Notes: a model not told the origin generated them from the sequence alone. A stretch of DNA of 31,739 nucleotides from JBKHXU01 sp046565865 (GCA_046565865.1 JBKHXU010000044.1:1-31739), one strand, 5' to 3'; positions 8,448 through 16,789 are shown, counted from the stretch's first letter. Translations and numbers: made by a program.

Positions 8448-8705
8448 TTACTTCTTGGCGACCTTGCCGCCCTTGTCCTGACAATCCTTGGCGGAGGTCT
8501 CGGTCATGCCTTTGCCTTTGCACTCATTCTGACCCTTGCAGGCGTTCGTCGCGGTGGCGCAGTCGCTCTTGCCCTTGCACGCGTTGATGCCGACACACTG
8601 CACCTTGCCTTCGTGCTTGGCGGCGACGGCGGGAACGGTTGCGGTCGCGAACAACCCGGCGGCGGCGGTGGCGAGCGCGAGGCCCGTTATCTTTTTAGTA
8701 TTCAT
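8448..8705 (-). CDS. bufA2: Bufferin-type ribosomal metallophore precursor (BufA2-like)
   Basis: The 85-aa product has a clear Sec signal (lysines at 4-5, hydrophobic run to residue 28, cleavage near AVA-A), then a core with six cysteines: C37, C43, C49, C56, C62 and C75. The core repeats NACKG/CKGK units and begins with HEGKVQC, a pattern of the small bufferin/HvfA precursors modified by MNIO enzymes. After modification such peptides bind copper in the periplasm and protect against metal stress. The start is firm: AAGGAG lies eight bases upstream of the ATG. The DUF692 and DUF2063 genes follow. Assignment to the second bufferin subfamily is from memory of its CKG-rich pattern; the chemical product is not known. 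Confidence 0.85.
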   Translation of the reverse strand: MNTKKITGLALATAAAGLFATATVPAVAAKHEGKVQCVGINACKGKSDCATATNACKGQNECKGKGMTETSAKDCQDKGGKVAKK

Positions 8706-8735
8706 GAGCGATTACTCCTTGGTTTAGTTAGTTAG

Positions 8736-8760
8736 TTCGTGTGCAGGCGATGCCGTTACC
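8736..8760 (-). promoter_or_regulatory. Candidate ECF-sigma-type promoter for the bufferin operon
   Basis: On the reverse strand GGTAAC (8755-8760) and CGAA (8736-8739) are separated by 15 bases and end about 30 bases before the precursor ATG. The -35 AAC core and -10 CGA core are typical of extracytoplasmic-function sigma factors, which control several known bufferin operons. The match is short, and no sigma factor gene is in the window. Confidence 0.4.
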
Positions 8761-8924
8761 TGTCGATTTCTTTGGAAGGGAGGTGATCGTTTGGTTCCCA
8801 TCCGCGCTTATTGTGGATGACGGTGACAGCGCGGGTGTCTACGATCGTCACTCCAAACCGACCGCCAAGCGGTCGTTCCGAGCATCCGCGAGGAAGCTTC
8901 CGCGGACGAAGTGGTGCTGAACGG

Positions 8925-8960
8925 AGGGAGATTTCTCGCTGCGCTCGAAATGACAGAAAG
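8925..8960. repeat. Fragment of a dispersed intergenic repeat
   Basis: The stretch GGGAGATTTCTCGCTGCGCT followed by CGAAATGACAG has the look of a common dispersed bacterial repeat that reads as GTCATTTCGAG... on the other strand. It lies just after the ettA stop. The rest of the 265-base gap (8706-8970) holds the promoter above and nothing else I can support. Confidence 0.35.
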
Positions 8961-8970
8961 AGCAGCGTCC

Positions 8971-10647
8971 CTAGTGCACCAGCCGCTTGTACTTGATGCG
9001 ATGCGGTTGTTCCGCGTCGACGCCCAGGCGGCGTTTGCGATCGGCCTCGTAGTCGGCAAAGTTGCCTTCGAACCAGACGACCTTGCTATCGCCCTCGAAC
9101 GCCAAAATGTGTGTGGCGATCCGATCCAGGAACCAGCGATCGTGCGAGATGATGACGGCGCAGCCGGCGAAGTCGAGCAGCGCCTCTTCGAGCGCGCGCA
9201 GGGTTTCGACGTCGAGGTCGTTGGTGGGTTCGTCAAGTAGCAAGAGATTCCCACCGCTCTTCAGCAGCTTCGCCAGATGCACACGGTTGCGCTCACCGCC
9301 CGATAAATCCTTCACAAATTTTTGCTGGTCGTTGCCGCGGAAGTTAAAGCGTCCACAGTAGGCGCGCGACGGCACCTCTTGCTTGCCGAGCAGGATGTTG
9401 TCGTGCCCGCCCGAGATTTCCTGCCATACGGTCTTGTCGCCGGCGAGCGTGTCGCGCGATTGATCGACGTAGGCGAGTTGCACCGTCGGGCCCACGCGTA
9501 GCTCGCCGCTGTCCGGCTTCTCCGCGCCTGCGATCATCTTAAACAAAGTCGTTTTGCCGGCGCCGTTCGGGCCGATGACACCGACGATGCCACCGCGCGG
9601 CAGGTTGAAACTCAAATTATCGATCAGCAGCCGGTCGCCAAAGCTTTTGCTGACGTTCTTGGCCTCGACCACCAGGTCGCCCAAGCGCGGGCCGGAGGGA
9701 ATAAAGATTTCTTTGGTTTCGTTGCGCTTCCGGAATTCCTGCGACGCCATTTCTTCGTAGCGCGCGAGACGCGCCTTGCTCTTGGCATGGCGGCCTTTGG
9801 GGTTGGTGCGTACCCATTCCAATTCCTGCTTCATGGTGCGCAGGCGCGCGGTCTCTTGCTTTTCTTCCATCTCCAGGCGCTTTTCTTTTTGTTCCAACCA
9901 GGAGGAGTAGTTACCTTTCCAAGGAATGCCATGGCCGCGATCGAGCTCCAAAATCCAGCCGGCGACGTTGTCGAGAAAATAGCGATCATGCGTCACGGCG
10001 ACCACGGTGCCGGGATAGTCGTGCAGGAAGCGCTCGAGCCACGCGACCGACTCCGCATCGAGATGGTTGGTCGGCTCGTCGAGCAGCAGCATGTCCGGCT
10101 GCGAAAGCAACAGCCGGCACAGCGCCACGCGCCGGCGCTCGCCGCCGGAGAGCTTGGTCACGTCCGCATCCCACGGCGGCAGGCGCAGCGCGTCCGCGGC
10201 GATCTCGAGCTTGCGCTCCAATTCCCAGGCGCCGGCGGCGTCGATCTTTTCTTGCAGCTTCGCCTGCTTTTCGAGGAGCTTCGTCATCTCGTCGTCGCTC
10301 ATCGGTTCGGCGAACTTCATCGAGATGTCGTTGAAGGCGTCGAGCAGTTTCTTGGTCTCGGCCACGGCCTCTTCGACATTGCCACGGACATCTTTTTTAG
10401 GATCGAGCTGCGGTTCCTGCGGCAGATAGCCGATGTGGATACCCGGCTGTGGCCGCGCCTCGCCATCATGGTCTGTGTCGACCCCGGCCATGATGCGCAG
10501 CAACGAGGATTTGCCGGAGCCGTTCAACCCGAGCACGCCGATCTTGGCGCCGGGGAAGAACGAGAGCGAGATGTCCTTGAGAATTTCGCGCTTGGGCGGC
10601 ACCACCTTGGACACGCGGTGCATGGTGTAAATGTATTGGCCTGACAT
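8971..10647 (-). CDS. ettA: EttA, energy-dependent translational throttle ABC-F ATPase
   Basis: The 558-aa protein carries two ABC domains on one chain without membrane helices: Walker A GLNGSGKS at 40-47 and GPNGAGKT at 359-366, each followed by an LSGGER signature and an LLLDEPTN Walker B. The P-site tRNA-interaction arm lies around residues 85-145, and a linker around 245-320. The N-terminus MSGQYIYTMHRVSKVVPPKR aligns with E. coli EttA, which fixes the start at the ATG at 10647 and not the upstream TTG at 10668. EttA binds the ribosomal E site and gates entry into elongation according to ATP/ADP ratio. The gene stands alone. Confidence 0.96.
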   Translation of the reverse strand: MSGQYIYTMHRVSKVVPPKREILKDISLSFFPGAKIGVLGLNGSGKSSLLRIMAGVDTDHDGEARPQPGIHIGYLPQEPQLDPKKDVRGNVEEAVAETKKLLDAFNDISMKFAEPMSDDEMTKLLEKQAKLQEKIDAAGAWELERKLEIAADALRLPPWDADVTKLSGGERRRVALCRLLLSQPDMLLLDEPTNHLDAESVAWLERFLHDYPGTVVAVTHDRYFLDNVAGWILELDRGHGIPWKGNYSSWLEQKEKRLEMEEKQETARLRTMKQELEWVRTNPKGRHAKSKARLARYEEMASQEFRKRNETKEIFIPSGPRLGDLVVEAKNVSKSFGDRLLIDNLSFNLPRGGIVGVIGPNGAGKTTLFKMIAGAEKPDSGELRVGPTVQLAYVDQSRDTLAGDKTVWQEISGGHDNILLGKQEVPSRAYCGRFNFRGNDQQKFVKDLSGGERNRVHLAKLLKSGGNLLLLDEPTNDLDVETLRALEEALLDFAGCAVIISHDRWFLDRIATHILAFEGDSKVVWFEGNFADYEADRKRRLGVDAEQPHRIKYKRLVH

Positions 10648-10722
10648 AGGGGCCGAAGGATACGACAAACTGCTAAAGAATGCCTAGCGCGCCGCGGACA
10701 TGCGCCGCGGCTCGCGGGCTCG

Positions 10723-13032
10723 TCAACGGGTCTTGCTTTGGCTTTTGGTTTGGGCCGTGGCCCACTGGGGAACCGAAATGTCGGACGACAGCGTCGTCTC
10801 GCCGGAGAATTCGTAGTCGGTTGCGGCATCGGCCTGTTGGAAGTAGTTGCCTTGGGCATAGTCGACGCCGAACGTCCATAGCGACGACAGGATCTCCGCC
10901 GATTCCACGCCCTTGGCGATGGTCTTTTTCTCCAGCGACTTGGCCACCTCAAGCACCGCTTTGAACGACGCTTGATTGACCGGATCGCGGCTGATATTGC
11001 GTACCAGCGCGGCATCGATCTTGAGGTAGTCGACCGGCAGATCGCGCAGGTAATCGAGCGCGCCCATCGATTTGCCGAAGTTGTCGACGCAAAACTTCGC
11101 GCCGATACGTTTCAGCGTGCGCAGAAAACTCGCCGCTTCCTTCGGTTTGCCGACGATGGCCGGTTCGTCGATCTCGAACACGAGGCTCTGGGCGTTCGCC
11201 TTGTATTGCTTCAGGGCGGCCTCGAGCACGGTCAGCAGCTGTTCGTCGGTGATGGCCGCGGCGCAAAGATTGACGAAGAAGATCGGTTGCCGCCCTTCGG
11301 CCACGAGATCGGCCAGCGCCTGCACCGATTGCTTCACCACCCAACGATCGATCGCGACCGCCTGGCCGCTTTGTTCTGCCGGCGGCATGAACTCGCCGGC
11401 CGCGATCAGTTCGTTGTTGCGGCCGGTCATGCGCACCAAGACCTCGAAGTACTCTGCCGAGTCGCCGTGCAGGCTGATGATCGGCTGATAGGTAAGTTGA
11501 AATCCGTCGTGCTGCAGCGCGTGCTCGATGCGATCGTGCCAATCGCCAGGGCCTTTGCGCGCCGCCGCCGCTGGCGCGGCCGCTGGTGTGACGGGGGTAG
11601 CGGCCGGGGTCGGCGTGCTTGCCGCGGGCGGGGACGCCGGCGCCGCCGCTGGCGCGGCGGTTGCCGCCGGCTTGGGCGGTTCCGCGGGAGCAGCGGCGCG
11701 ATACATCGACGCCAACAATTTCTGGCTGTTCTCGGCCGCGGCGTTGATAGGGGCGCTCGCGATGCGGAACGCGCAGTCCACGGTATGACCGCCGTCCGTG
11801 AAGGTGGTGTTTTTCAGTGCCTTGTCGACGCGAGCACCGCGATCAGTGAGCATGCGTTCGTCGACATCGATCAGCAGCGCGACGAACTCGTGGTCGCCGA
11901 AGCGGGCGAGCGTTACGCTGTTGCCGAGCGCCTCGCGCAGCACCTTGACCGCCTTCAGCAGGAACCGATCGGCCGCCGCATGCCCCAGCATGTTGTGCAC
12001 GTGCTTGAGTTCGTGAAAGTCGATATAGATGGCACCGCTGTGCTTGCCACCGGCCTTGGCCTGCTCGATGGCCTTGGCCAGCTCCTGCGTGATGTAGGCG
12101 CGATTGTAGAGTCCGGTGAGCGGGTCGTGCTGGTTGAGATACTGAAGCTTGGTCTCGACCGCCTTACGCTTGGAGACGTCCGTGATCAAGAGCTGCGTGC
12201 ACTGTTCGCCGTTGATGGTGATCGGCGACAGTGTCACCTCGACGTGCAGCTTGGCGCCGCTCTTGCGCAGCGCGACGAACTCCTGCGGCGCGCCGCCCCC
12301 GTCGCGGTGTTTGCGCATAAATTCCTTGAAACGCGGCTGATCGCTCTTGTCGATCAGGTTCATCACCGGAATGCCTTCGAGTTCGCTGAACTCCTGATAC
12401 TCGAAGATATCGAGGTAGGCACGGTTGGCATCGACGTGCATGCCGTCCTGGCTGTAACACATGGCCTCACGCGAACCCTCGACGATAGCCCGGTGTTTGT
12501 TCTCGACTTCCTTCAGCGTCTGCGTCGCGGCGCGATACTCGCGGCGCTCGGCGGCAACGGTCAGCTCGCGCTCGATCGCCGGCACGAGCCGCGCGAGTTG
12601 GCCTTTGACGATCACATCCTGAGCGCCGGCGCGCATGATCTTAACTATGTCCGCATCGCGGATCGCGCGCGTTACAACCAGGAACGGTACGGCGATGTCG
12701 GCGCGACGCAGCACGTCGTGCGCCACTGCGGCGCCGAAGTGCGGCAGCGTGTATTCCGATAGAATGACGTCCCACTCATTTTTTTCGATCGCGCTCTGGA
12801 ACGACGCGAGGTCCTGTACCCGGTGCGACTTGAGCATGAAGTCGCCGTTCTTGCGCAGCGTGGTCAAGGTCAGTTCGGTATCGTCGGGCGAGTCGTCGAT
12901 GACGAGCACGCGCAGGATTTTCTTATCGCTCAAGAATTTTTTCCGTCCGTTCGAGACAACTTCATGTCGGAATACCCGCGCTCCCTGGCGCGGCGTATAG
13001 GCGTCACTATACCCCAGCAAGAGAGCCGTCAC
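10723..13032 (-). CDS. fimX: FimX-like degenerate REC-PAS-GGDEF-EAL c-di-GMP receptor
   Basis: Domains in order: receiver (about 40-155), PAS (180-290), GGDEF (295-440), an Ala/Pro-rich linker (446-492) and EAL (498-740). All catalytic signatures are altered. The receiver phosphoacceptor position is E93 (DVILSEYTLP), GGDEF is GDHEF (379-383), EAL is EVL (530-532), the DDFG motif is DNFG (650-653), and the late AEGVE motif is AKGVE (706-710). This is the pattern of FimX of Pseudomonas and Xanthomonas, an inactive enzyme that binds c-di-GMP through its EAL domain and controls type IV pilus assembly and twitching. The GTG at 13032 has GAGGA upstream; a TTG at 12933 would give a 736-aa protein that begins just before the receiver domain and is a real alternative. 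No pilus genes are nearby. Confidence 0.85.
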   Translation of the reverse strand: MTALLLGYSDAYTPRQGARVFRHEVVSNGRKKFLSDKKILRVLVIDDSPDDTELTLTTLRKNGDFMLKSHRVQDLASFQSAIEKNEWDVILSEYTLPHFGAAVAHDVLRRADIAVPFLVVTRAIRDADIVKIMRAGAQDVIVKGQLARLVPAIERELTVAAERREYRAATQTLKEVENKHRAIVEGSREAMCYSQDGMHVDANRAYLDIFEYQEFSELEGIPVMNLIDKSDQPRFKEFMRKHRDGGGAPQEFVALRKSGAKLHVEVTLSPITINGEQCTQLLITDVSKRKAVETKLQYLNQHDPLTGLYNRAYITQELAKAIEQAKAGGKHSGAIYIDFHELKHVHNMLGHAAADRFLLKAVKVLREALGNSVTLARFGDHEFVALLIDVDERMLTDRGARVDKALKNTTFTDGGHTVDCAFRIASAPINAAAENSQKLLASMYRAAAPAEPPKPAATAAPAAAPASPPAASTPTPAATPVTPAAAPAAAARKGPGDWHDRIEHALQHDGFQLTYQPIISLHGDSAEYFEVLVRMTGRNNELIAAGEFMPPAEQSGQAVAIDRWVVKQSVQALADLVAEGRQPIFFVNLCAAAITDEQLLTVLEAALKQYKANAQSLVFEIDEPAIVGKPKEAASFLRTLKRIGAKFCVDNFGKSMGALDYLRDLPVDYLKIDAALVRNISRDPVNQASFKAVLEVAKSLEKKTIAKGVESAEILSSLWTFGVDYAQGNYFQQADAATDYEFSGETTLSSDISVPQWATAQTKSQSKTR

Positions 13033-13039
13033 TGGGCTT

Positions 13040-13180
13040 CCTCGAAACCCTCGCCTTACCCGTGGCCGTTCGTTCGAAGTCTCCGGCTTTTTCGCTCCGC
13101 AATCCTGCTCCGCGAAAAAGCTTAAGACGGGTCATCCTGGCCCGCCCGTTCGCCGGCGCGAAGACACGTTAAGTGTCTTT
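13040..13180 (-). repeat. Multi-hairpin dispersed repeat, copy A (reverse orientation)
   Basis: Read on the reverse strand this gap contains, in order, a hairpin with AAGACAC/GTGTCTT arms (13161-13179), GCCGGCGAACGGGC, a CCAGGATG segment, and a hairpin GCTTTTTCGC/GCGAAAAAGC whose 16-base loop contains GGAGCAGGATTGCGGA. The same order and very similar sequence occur at 27174-27275 on the forward strand. The first hairpin has different arm sequences in the two copies but remains paired. It lies between the FbpC-like gene and the fimX-like gene. Confidence 0.7.
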
Positions 13181-13201
13181 GCGAAGTTCCCGGCTCACCC
13201 C

Positions 13202-14323
13202 TTAGAGTGTAGTCGGGGCTGTCCGTTTTTCCGCGACCGGCGCAGGCGCCGATTCGTCGGCAAAAGCGACCAAGTGGTCCGCCTGAACGTTGATGCCGAC
13301 CTGCTCGCCGACCGCGTGGTCGGCGTGGCTGGGAAACAGCGCCAGCAGGTGGCCGCCACTTGGTAGGCGCAATGTATATAGTATCTCAGCGCCCTTGAAT
13401 GCCTTGTGCACGACTTCGGCGCGCAGGCGGCTGGCCGCGTCCGGCACGATGTCGTCCGGGCGTAGCAGTACCTCGACGCGTGTCCCTTTCGGCCATACAT
13501 ACGCGCGGTTACCCCGGTACACCCCGATTTCGGTCTCGATGGTGTCGGGCGCGAGCAGGGTGCCCGGCAAAAAAACGCCCTGGCCGATGAAGTCGGCGAC
13601 GAAGCGGCAGTTGGGTTCGTGGTACAGATTGTATGGCGTGTCCCATTGCAGAATGCGCCCCTCGTGCATCACGCCCACCTGATCGCCGAGCGCGAACGCC
13701 TCGTGTTGATCGTGCGTGACCAGCACCGCGGTGATGTCGTGGCGTTTGAGGATATCGCGCACCTCGGCGCTCAAGCGCTCGCGCAGATCGACGTCGAGGC
13801 TGGAGAACGGTTCGTCCAGCAGCACCACATCGGGCCTGGGCGCCAATGCGCGCGCCAGCGCCACGCGTTGCTGCTGGCCACCGGACAGCTCGTGCGGATA
13901 GCGTCGCTCGAGTGCGCTCAAGCCAACGGTGCGCAACGCCTCGTCGACAATCGTGCGTCGTTGCGCCGCGTCGACGCCGCGCACGCCGAAGCCGATGTTC
14001 TCGGCCACGGTGAGGTGCGGAAACAGCGCGTGATCCTGAAACACCATGCCGAGCCGCCGCTGCTCTGGCGGCAGTGTAAACCCCGGGCGCGATACCACGC
14101 GCTCATGCAGCAATATTTCGCCGGTCTCGATCGGTTGGAAGCCGGCGATCGCGCGCAGCACCGTGGTCTTGCCGCAACCTGACGGACCGAGCAAGCAGGC
14201 GATGGCGCCATGATTGACGCGCAGCGACAGATTACGCACCACCACAGTGTCGTCGTAGCTGCAGCGAATGTTATTAAGTACTAGCAAGGGGTCGCGATCG
14301 CCGACTTGGTGTGCCGCGAACAT
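13202..14323 (-). CDS. ABC transporter ATP-binding subunit, FbpC/iron(III)-type with TOBE domain
   Basis: The 373-aa protein has an ATPase domain (Walker A GPSGCGKT 46-53, signature LSGGQQQ 146-152, Walker B VVLLDEP 166-172, switch His in VTHDQHEA) and a C-terminal TOBE-like domain from about residue 245. The region MVFQDHALFPHLTVAENIGF resembles FbpC/FutC subunits that energise uptake of ferric iron or related solutes. No permease or binding-protein gene is next to it, so it must pair with components encoded elsewhere, or serve another importer of the spermidine/iron group. The ATG at 14323 has only a weak ribosome binding site. Confidence 0.85.
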   Translation of the reverse strand: MFAAHQVGDRDPLLVLNNIRCSYDDTVVVRNLSLRVNHGAIACLLGPSGCGKTTVLRAIAGFQPIETGEILLHERVVSRPGFTLPPEQRRLGMVFQDHALFPHLTVAENIGFGVRGVDAAQRRTIVDEALRTVGLSALERRYPHELSGGQQQRVALARALAPRPDVVLLDEPFSSLDVDLRERLSAEVRDILKRHDITAVLVTHDQHEAFALGDQVGVMHEGRILQWDTPYNLYHEPNCRFVADFIGQGVFLPGTLLAPDTIETEIGVYRGNRAYVWPKGTRVEVLLRPDDIVPDAASRLRAEVVHKAFKGAEILYTLRLPSGGHLLALFPSHADHAVGEQVGINVQADHLVAFADESAPAPVAEKRTAPTTL

Positions 14324-14374
14324 AACTCAGGCGCGCGATGGTGGAAAGCGCTAAGGAAATTCTGATTGATTCAA

Positions 14375-14460
14375 AAACCACTGTCATTGCGCGCCGCGAA
14401 GTATCTTTAAATGCCGGCGCAGTAGTTTGAAGATTGCTTCGTCGCTTTGCTCCGCATTTA
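14375..14460. repeat. Dispersed repeat of the GTCATTGCG...GATTGCTTC type
   Basis: CTGTCATTGCGCGCCGCGAA followed later by GAAGATTGCTTCGTCGC matches a family of intergenic repeats also present at 30043-30120 in this window. It fills most of the 162-base gap between the FbpC-like gene and argF. I see no gene in it. Confidence 0.5.
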
Positions 14461-14485
14461 CACTTCCGCGGGAACGACGCGGACC

Positions 14486-15397
14486 TCAGGCGCGAGCCAG
14501 CAAGAGTTCGAGCAGCGCCTTTTGCGCGTGCAGCCGGTTCTCGGCCTCGTCCCACACCACACTCTGCGGTCCGTCGAGCACCTCGGCCGTGACTTCGTGA
14601 CCGCGATAGGCCGGCAGGCAATGCATGAAGATCGCATCCGGTTTGGCGCGCGCCATCAACGCGCGATCGACGCGATACGGCGCGAACACCTTGGCGCGTT
14701 CGGCCTTCTCGTGTTCCTGACCCATGCTGGCCCAGGTATCGGTGACGATGACATCCGCGCCGGCTGCCGCCTGTTGCGGGTCGTTTGTCAGTTGTACCGC
14801 GTCACCGGCGGCGGCGACGATCGCGGCGTCCGGGGCGTAGTTTTTCGGCGTCGCCACTGCGAGCGTAAAGCCGAAACGCATGGCCGCCTGTATCCAGGAG
14901 TGGCACACGTTGTTGCCGTCGCCGATCCAGGCCGCGCGCCGACCGGTAACGTCGCCGCGGTGCTCAATCCAGGTTTGCATATCGGCGAGCAACTGACACG
15001 GGTGGTGCAGCTCGGTTAGTGCATTGACCACCGGTACCTGCGAGTTTGCCGCAAAGCGCTCGACCATCGCGTGTTCATTGGCGCGAATTACAATCACGTC
15101 GACCATGCGCGACATGACGCGCGCCATGTCCTCAACCGGTTCGCCGCGATCGAGATGCGTATCGCGCGGACTCAAGAACAGGCTCGACCCACCGAGCTGT
15201 GCCATGCCGGCCTCGAACGACACGCGCGTGCGCGTGGAGGACTTCTCGAAGATCATGGCCTGGGTCCGGCCCGCGAGCGGTGCGTGCCGTTCGCCGGCAT
15301 GACGCATGCGTTTGAGTTCGATGGCGCGCCGCACGAGTGCCACCAGCTCGGCCTGGCCGAGATCGAGCAGCGTCAAAAAATGGCGCGGCGTCGTCAC
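14486..15397 (-). CDS. argF: Ornithine carbamoyltransferase
   Basis: The 303-aa enzyme joins carbamoyl phosphate and ornithine to make citrulline in arginine synthesis. The carbamoyl-phosphate loop STRTR is at residues 54-58, HPCQ at 132-135, the ornithine-binding D..SMG at 220-226, and HCLPAYRG at 259-266, all intact. The length is normal for an anabolic trimeric enzyme. Its ATG overlaps the argD stop by four bases, so argD and argF form one transcript with argD first. The next pathway gene, argG, is at the right end of the window on the other strand. Confidence 0.97.
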   Translation of the reverse strand: MTTPRHFLTLLDLGQAELVALVRRAIELKRMRHAGERHAPLAGRTQAMIFEKSSTRTRVSFEAGMAQLGGSSLFLSPRDTHLDRGEPVEDMARVMSRMVDVIVIRANEHAMVERFAANSQVPVVNALTELHHPCQLLADMQTWIEHRGDVTGRRAAWIGDGNNVCHSWIQAAMRFGFTLAVATPKNYAPDAAIVAAAGDAVQLTNDPQQAAAGADVIVTDTWASMGQEHEKAERAKVFAPYRVDRALMARAKPDAIFMHCLPAYRGHEVTAEVLDGPQSVVWDEAENRLHAQKALLELLLARA

Positions 15398-16569
15398 GGC
15401 GCCGCGACGAAGCCGCGCACAAGCTCGGCGACGGTGTCGACCGCTTGGTCGGCCTCGGCGTCGCTGAAGATCAGCGGCGGCAGCAGGCGCACCACGCGTT
15501 CAGCGGTGACGTTGATGAGCAGGCCGCGTTCGAGCGCCTGCGTGAGCAGCTCCTTGCACGGTCTTTCCAGTTCGACGCCGAGCATCAGACCCAAGCCCCG
15601 CACGTCGCGCACGCCTTTGACATCCGCCAAGCGCTCGCGCAACCGGGCGAGCATGCGCGCGCCCAGTGCGCTCGCGCGCTGCGGCAGCGAACCGGTCTCC
15701 AGCGCATCGATGACGGCGAGCGCCGCACGACACGCGAGCGGATTGCCGCCGTACGTCGATCCGTGATTGCCCGGTTGAAACACCTGCGCCGCCGGCCCGC
15801 GCGCGAGACAGGCGCCGATCGGCACGCCGTTGCCGAGCGCCTTCGCCAGCGTCATCACGTCGGGCACGATGCCGGCGTGCTGATGCGCGAACCATTTACC
15901 GGTGCGGCCCATGCCGGTTTGGATTTCGTCGAGCATGAGTAACCAGCCGCGCTGATCGCACAACTCGCGAAGTCCTTGGAGATAACCCGGGTCGGGCACG
16001 ACCACGCCGCCTTCGCCGAGCACCGGTTCGACCAACACCGCCACCACCGCCGGATTGTTGTCGCCGACATGGCGCACCGCCGCGAGATCGTCGTACGGCA
16101 CGCGATTGAAACCGGCCACCAGCGGCTCGAATCCCGCTTGGATCTTGCGATTGCCGGTGGCGGTCAGCGTCGCCAACGTGCGCCCGTGGAAGCTGCCTTC
16201 CATGACGACGATGGCGGGGTTGAGTATCTCGCGCTTATGACCGTACAGGCGCGCGAGCTTGATCGCGGCCTCGTTCGCCTCGGCGCCGGAGTTGCCAAAG
16301 AACACCGTGTCCATCCCGGCCAGGCGACATAGATGTGAGGCGAGTTGCTCTTGCAGCGTGATGCCGTACCAGTTCGAGGTATGGACCAGTTTGCCCGCCT
16401 GATCGCACACCGCCTGCGTCACCGCCGGATGCGCATGTCCGAGTCCGCACACGGCCACGCCGGTAAGCGCGTCCAGGTACTTGCGGCCTTGTTCGTCCCA
16501 CAGCCAAGCCCCTTCGCCGCGCGCGAAGCTGACCGGGAGCCGGGCGTATGTCTGCATCAGGTGCGTCAT
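15394..16569 (-). CDS. argD: Acetylornithine aminotransferase
   Basis: This is a 391-aa class III PLP aminotransferase that converts N-acetylglutamate semialdehyde to N-acetylornithine. The PLP-binding GNSGAEANE is at 92-100, the cofactor aspartate in LMLDEIQTGMGRTG at 211-224, and the Schiff-base lysine K243 in TLAKALGNG. The start MTHLMQTYARLP at 16569 fits the family; GTG at 16599 and ATG at 16557 are alternatives, and none has a strong Shine-Dalgarno. The protein may also act as succinyldiaminopimelate aminotransferase, as many ArgD proteins do. It is followed at once by argF. An imperfect inverted repeat lies in the leader. Confidence 0.95.
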   Translation of the reverse strand: MTHLMQTYARLPVSFARGEGAWLWDEQGRKYLDALTGVAVCGLGHAHPAVTQAVCDQAGKLVHTSNWYGITLQEQLASHLCRLAGMDTVFFGNSGAEANEAAIKLARLYGHKREILNPAIVVMEGSFHGRTLATLTATGNRKIQAGFEPLVAGFNRVPYDDLAAVRHVGDNNPAVVAVLVEPVLGEGGVVVPDPGYLQGLRELCDQRGWLLMLDEIQTGMGRTGKWFAHQHAGIVPDVMTLAKALGNGVPIGACLARGPAAQVFQPGNHGSTYGGNPLACRAALAVIDALETGSLPQRASALGARMLARLRERLADVKGVRDVRGLGLMLGVELERPCKELLTQALERGLLINVTAERVVRLLPPLIFSDAEADQAVDTVAELVRGFVAAP

Positions 16570-16594
16570 CGTCTGTACGTATAAAAAGAATAAA

Positions 16595-16664
16595 GGCACC
16601 TGCGCCTAAATAGACTGGCCGTCCCGCATACCGCCGGTGACCGTCGATTCAGGCGCAAGGCGCC
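16595..16664. repeat. Imperfect inverted repeat in the argD leader
   Basis: GGCACCTGCGCCTAAAT (16595-16611) pairs imperfectly with ATTCAGGCGCAAGGCGCC (16647-16664), leaving a loop of about 35 bases. It begins about 26 bases before the chosen argD start, so it could act in the leader RNA. No ArgR box was clear. It could also be a decayed repeat. Confidence 0.35.
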
Positions 16665-16762
16665 GAGTGGATAAAAAGGCATTCTAGTCATTCATGTTCG
16701 CGACGCAAGCGCCTCGGGTAATCAGTGCTCGCGGTAGTCGGAATGACAAGCGTGCCAAAACG

Positions 16763-16789
16763 CCGAAGCCCGGCAGTGCCGGGCTTCGG
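16763..16789 (-). terminator. Rho-independent terminator of the PuuD-like operon
   Basis: A perfect 12-bp stem (CCGAAGCCCGGC with GCCGGGCTTCGG) and a three-base loop. Read on the reverse strand it is followed by CGTTTT. It lies 22 bases past the stop of the membrane protein gene at 16811. Confidence 0.8.

Noticed and set aside
10972..12762. 596-codon open frame on the forward strand
   Set aside because: It is the antisense of the FimX-like gene; no motif and no ribosome binding site.
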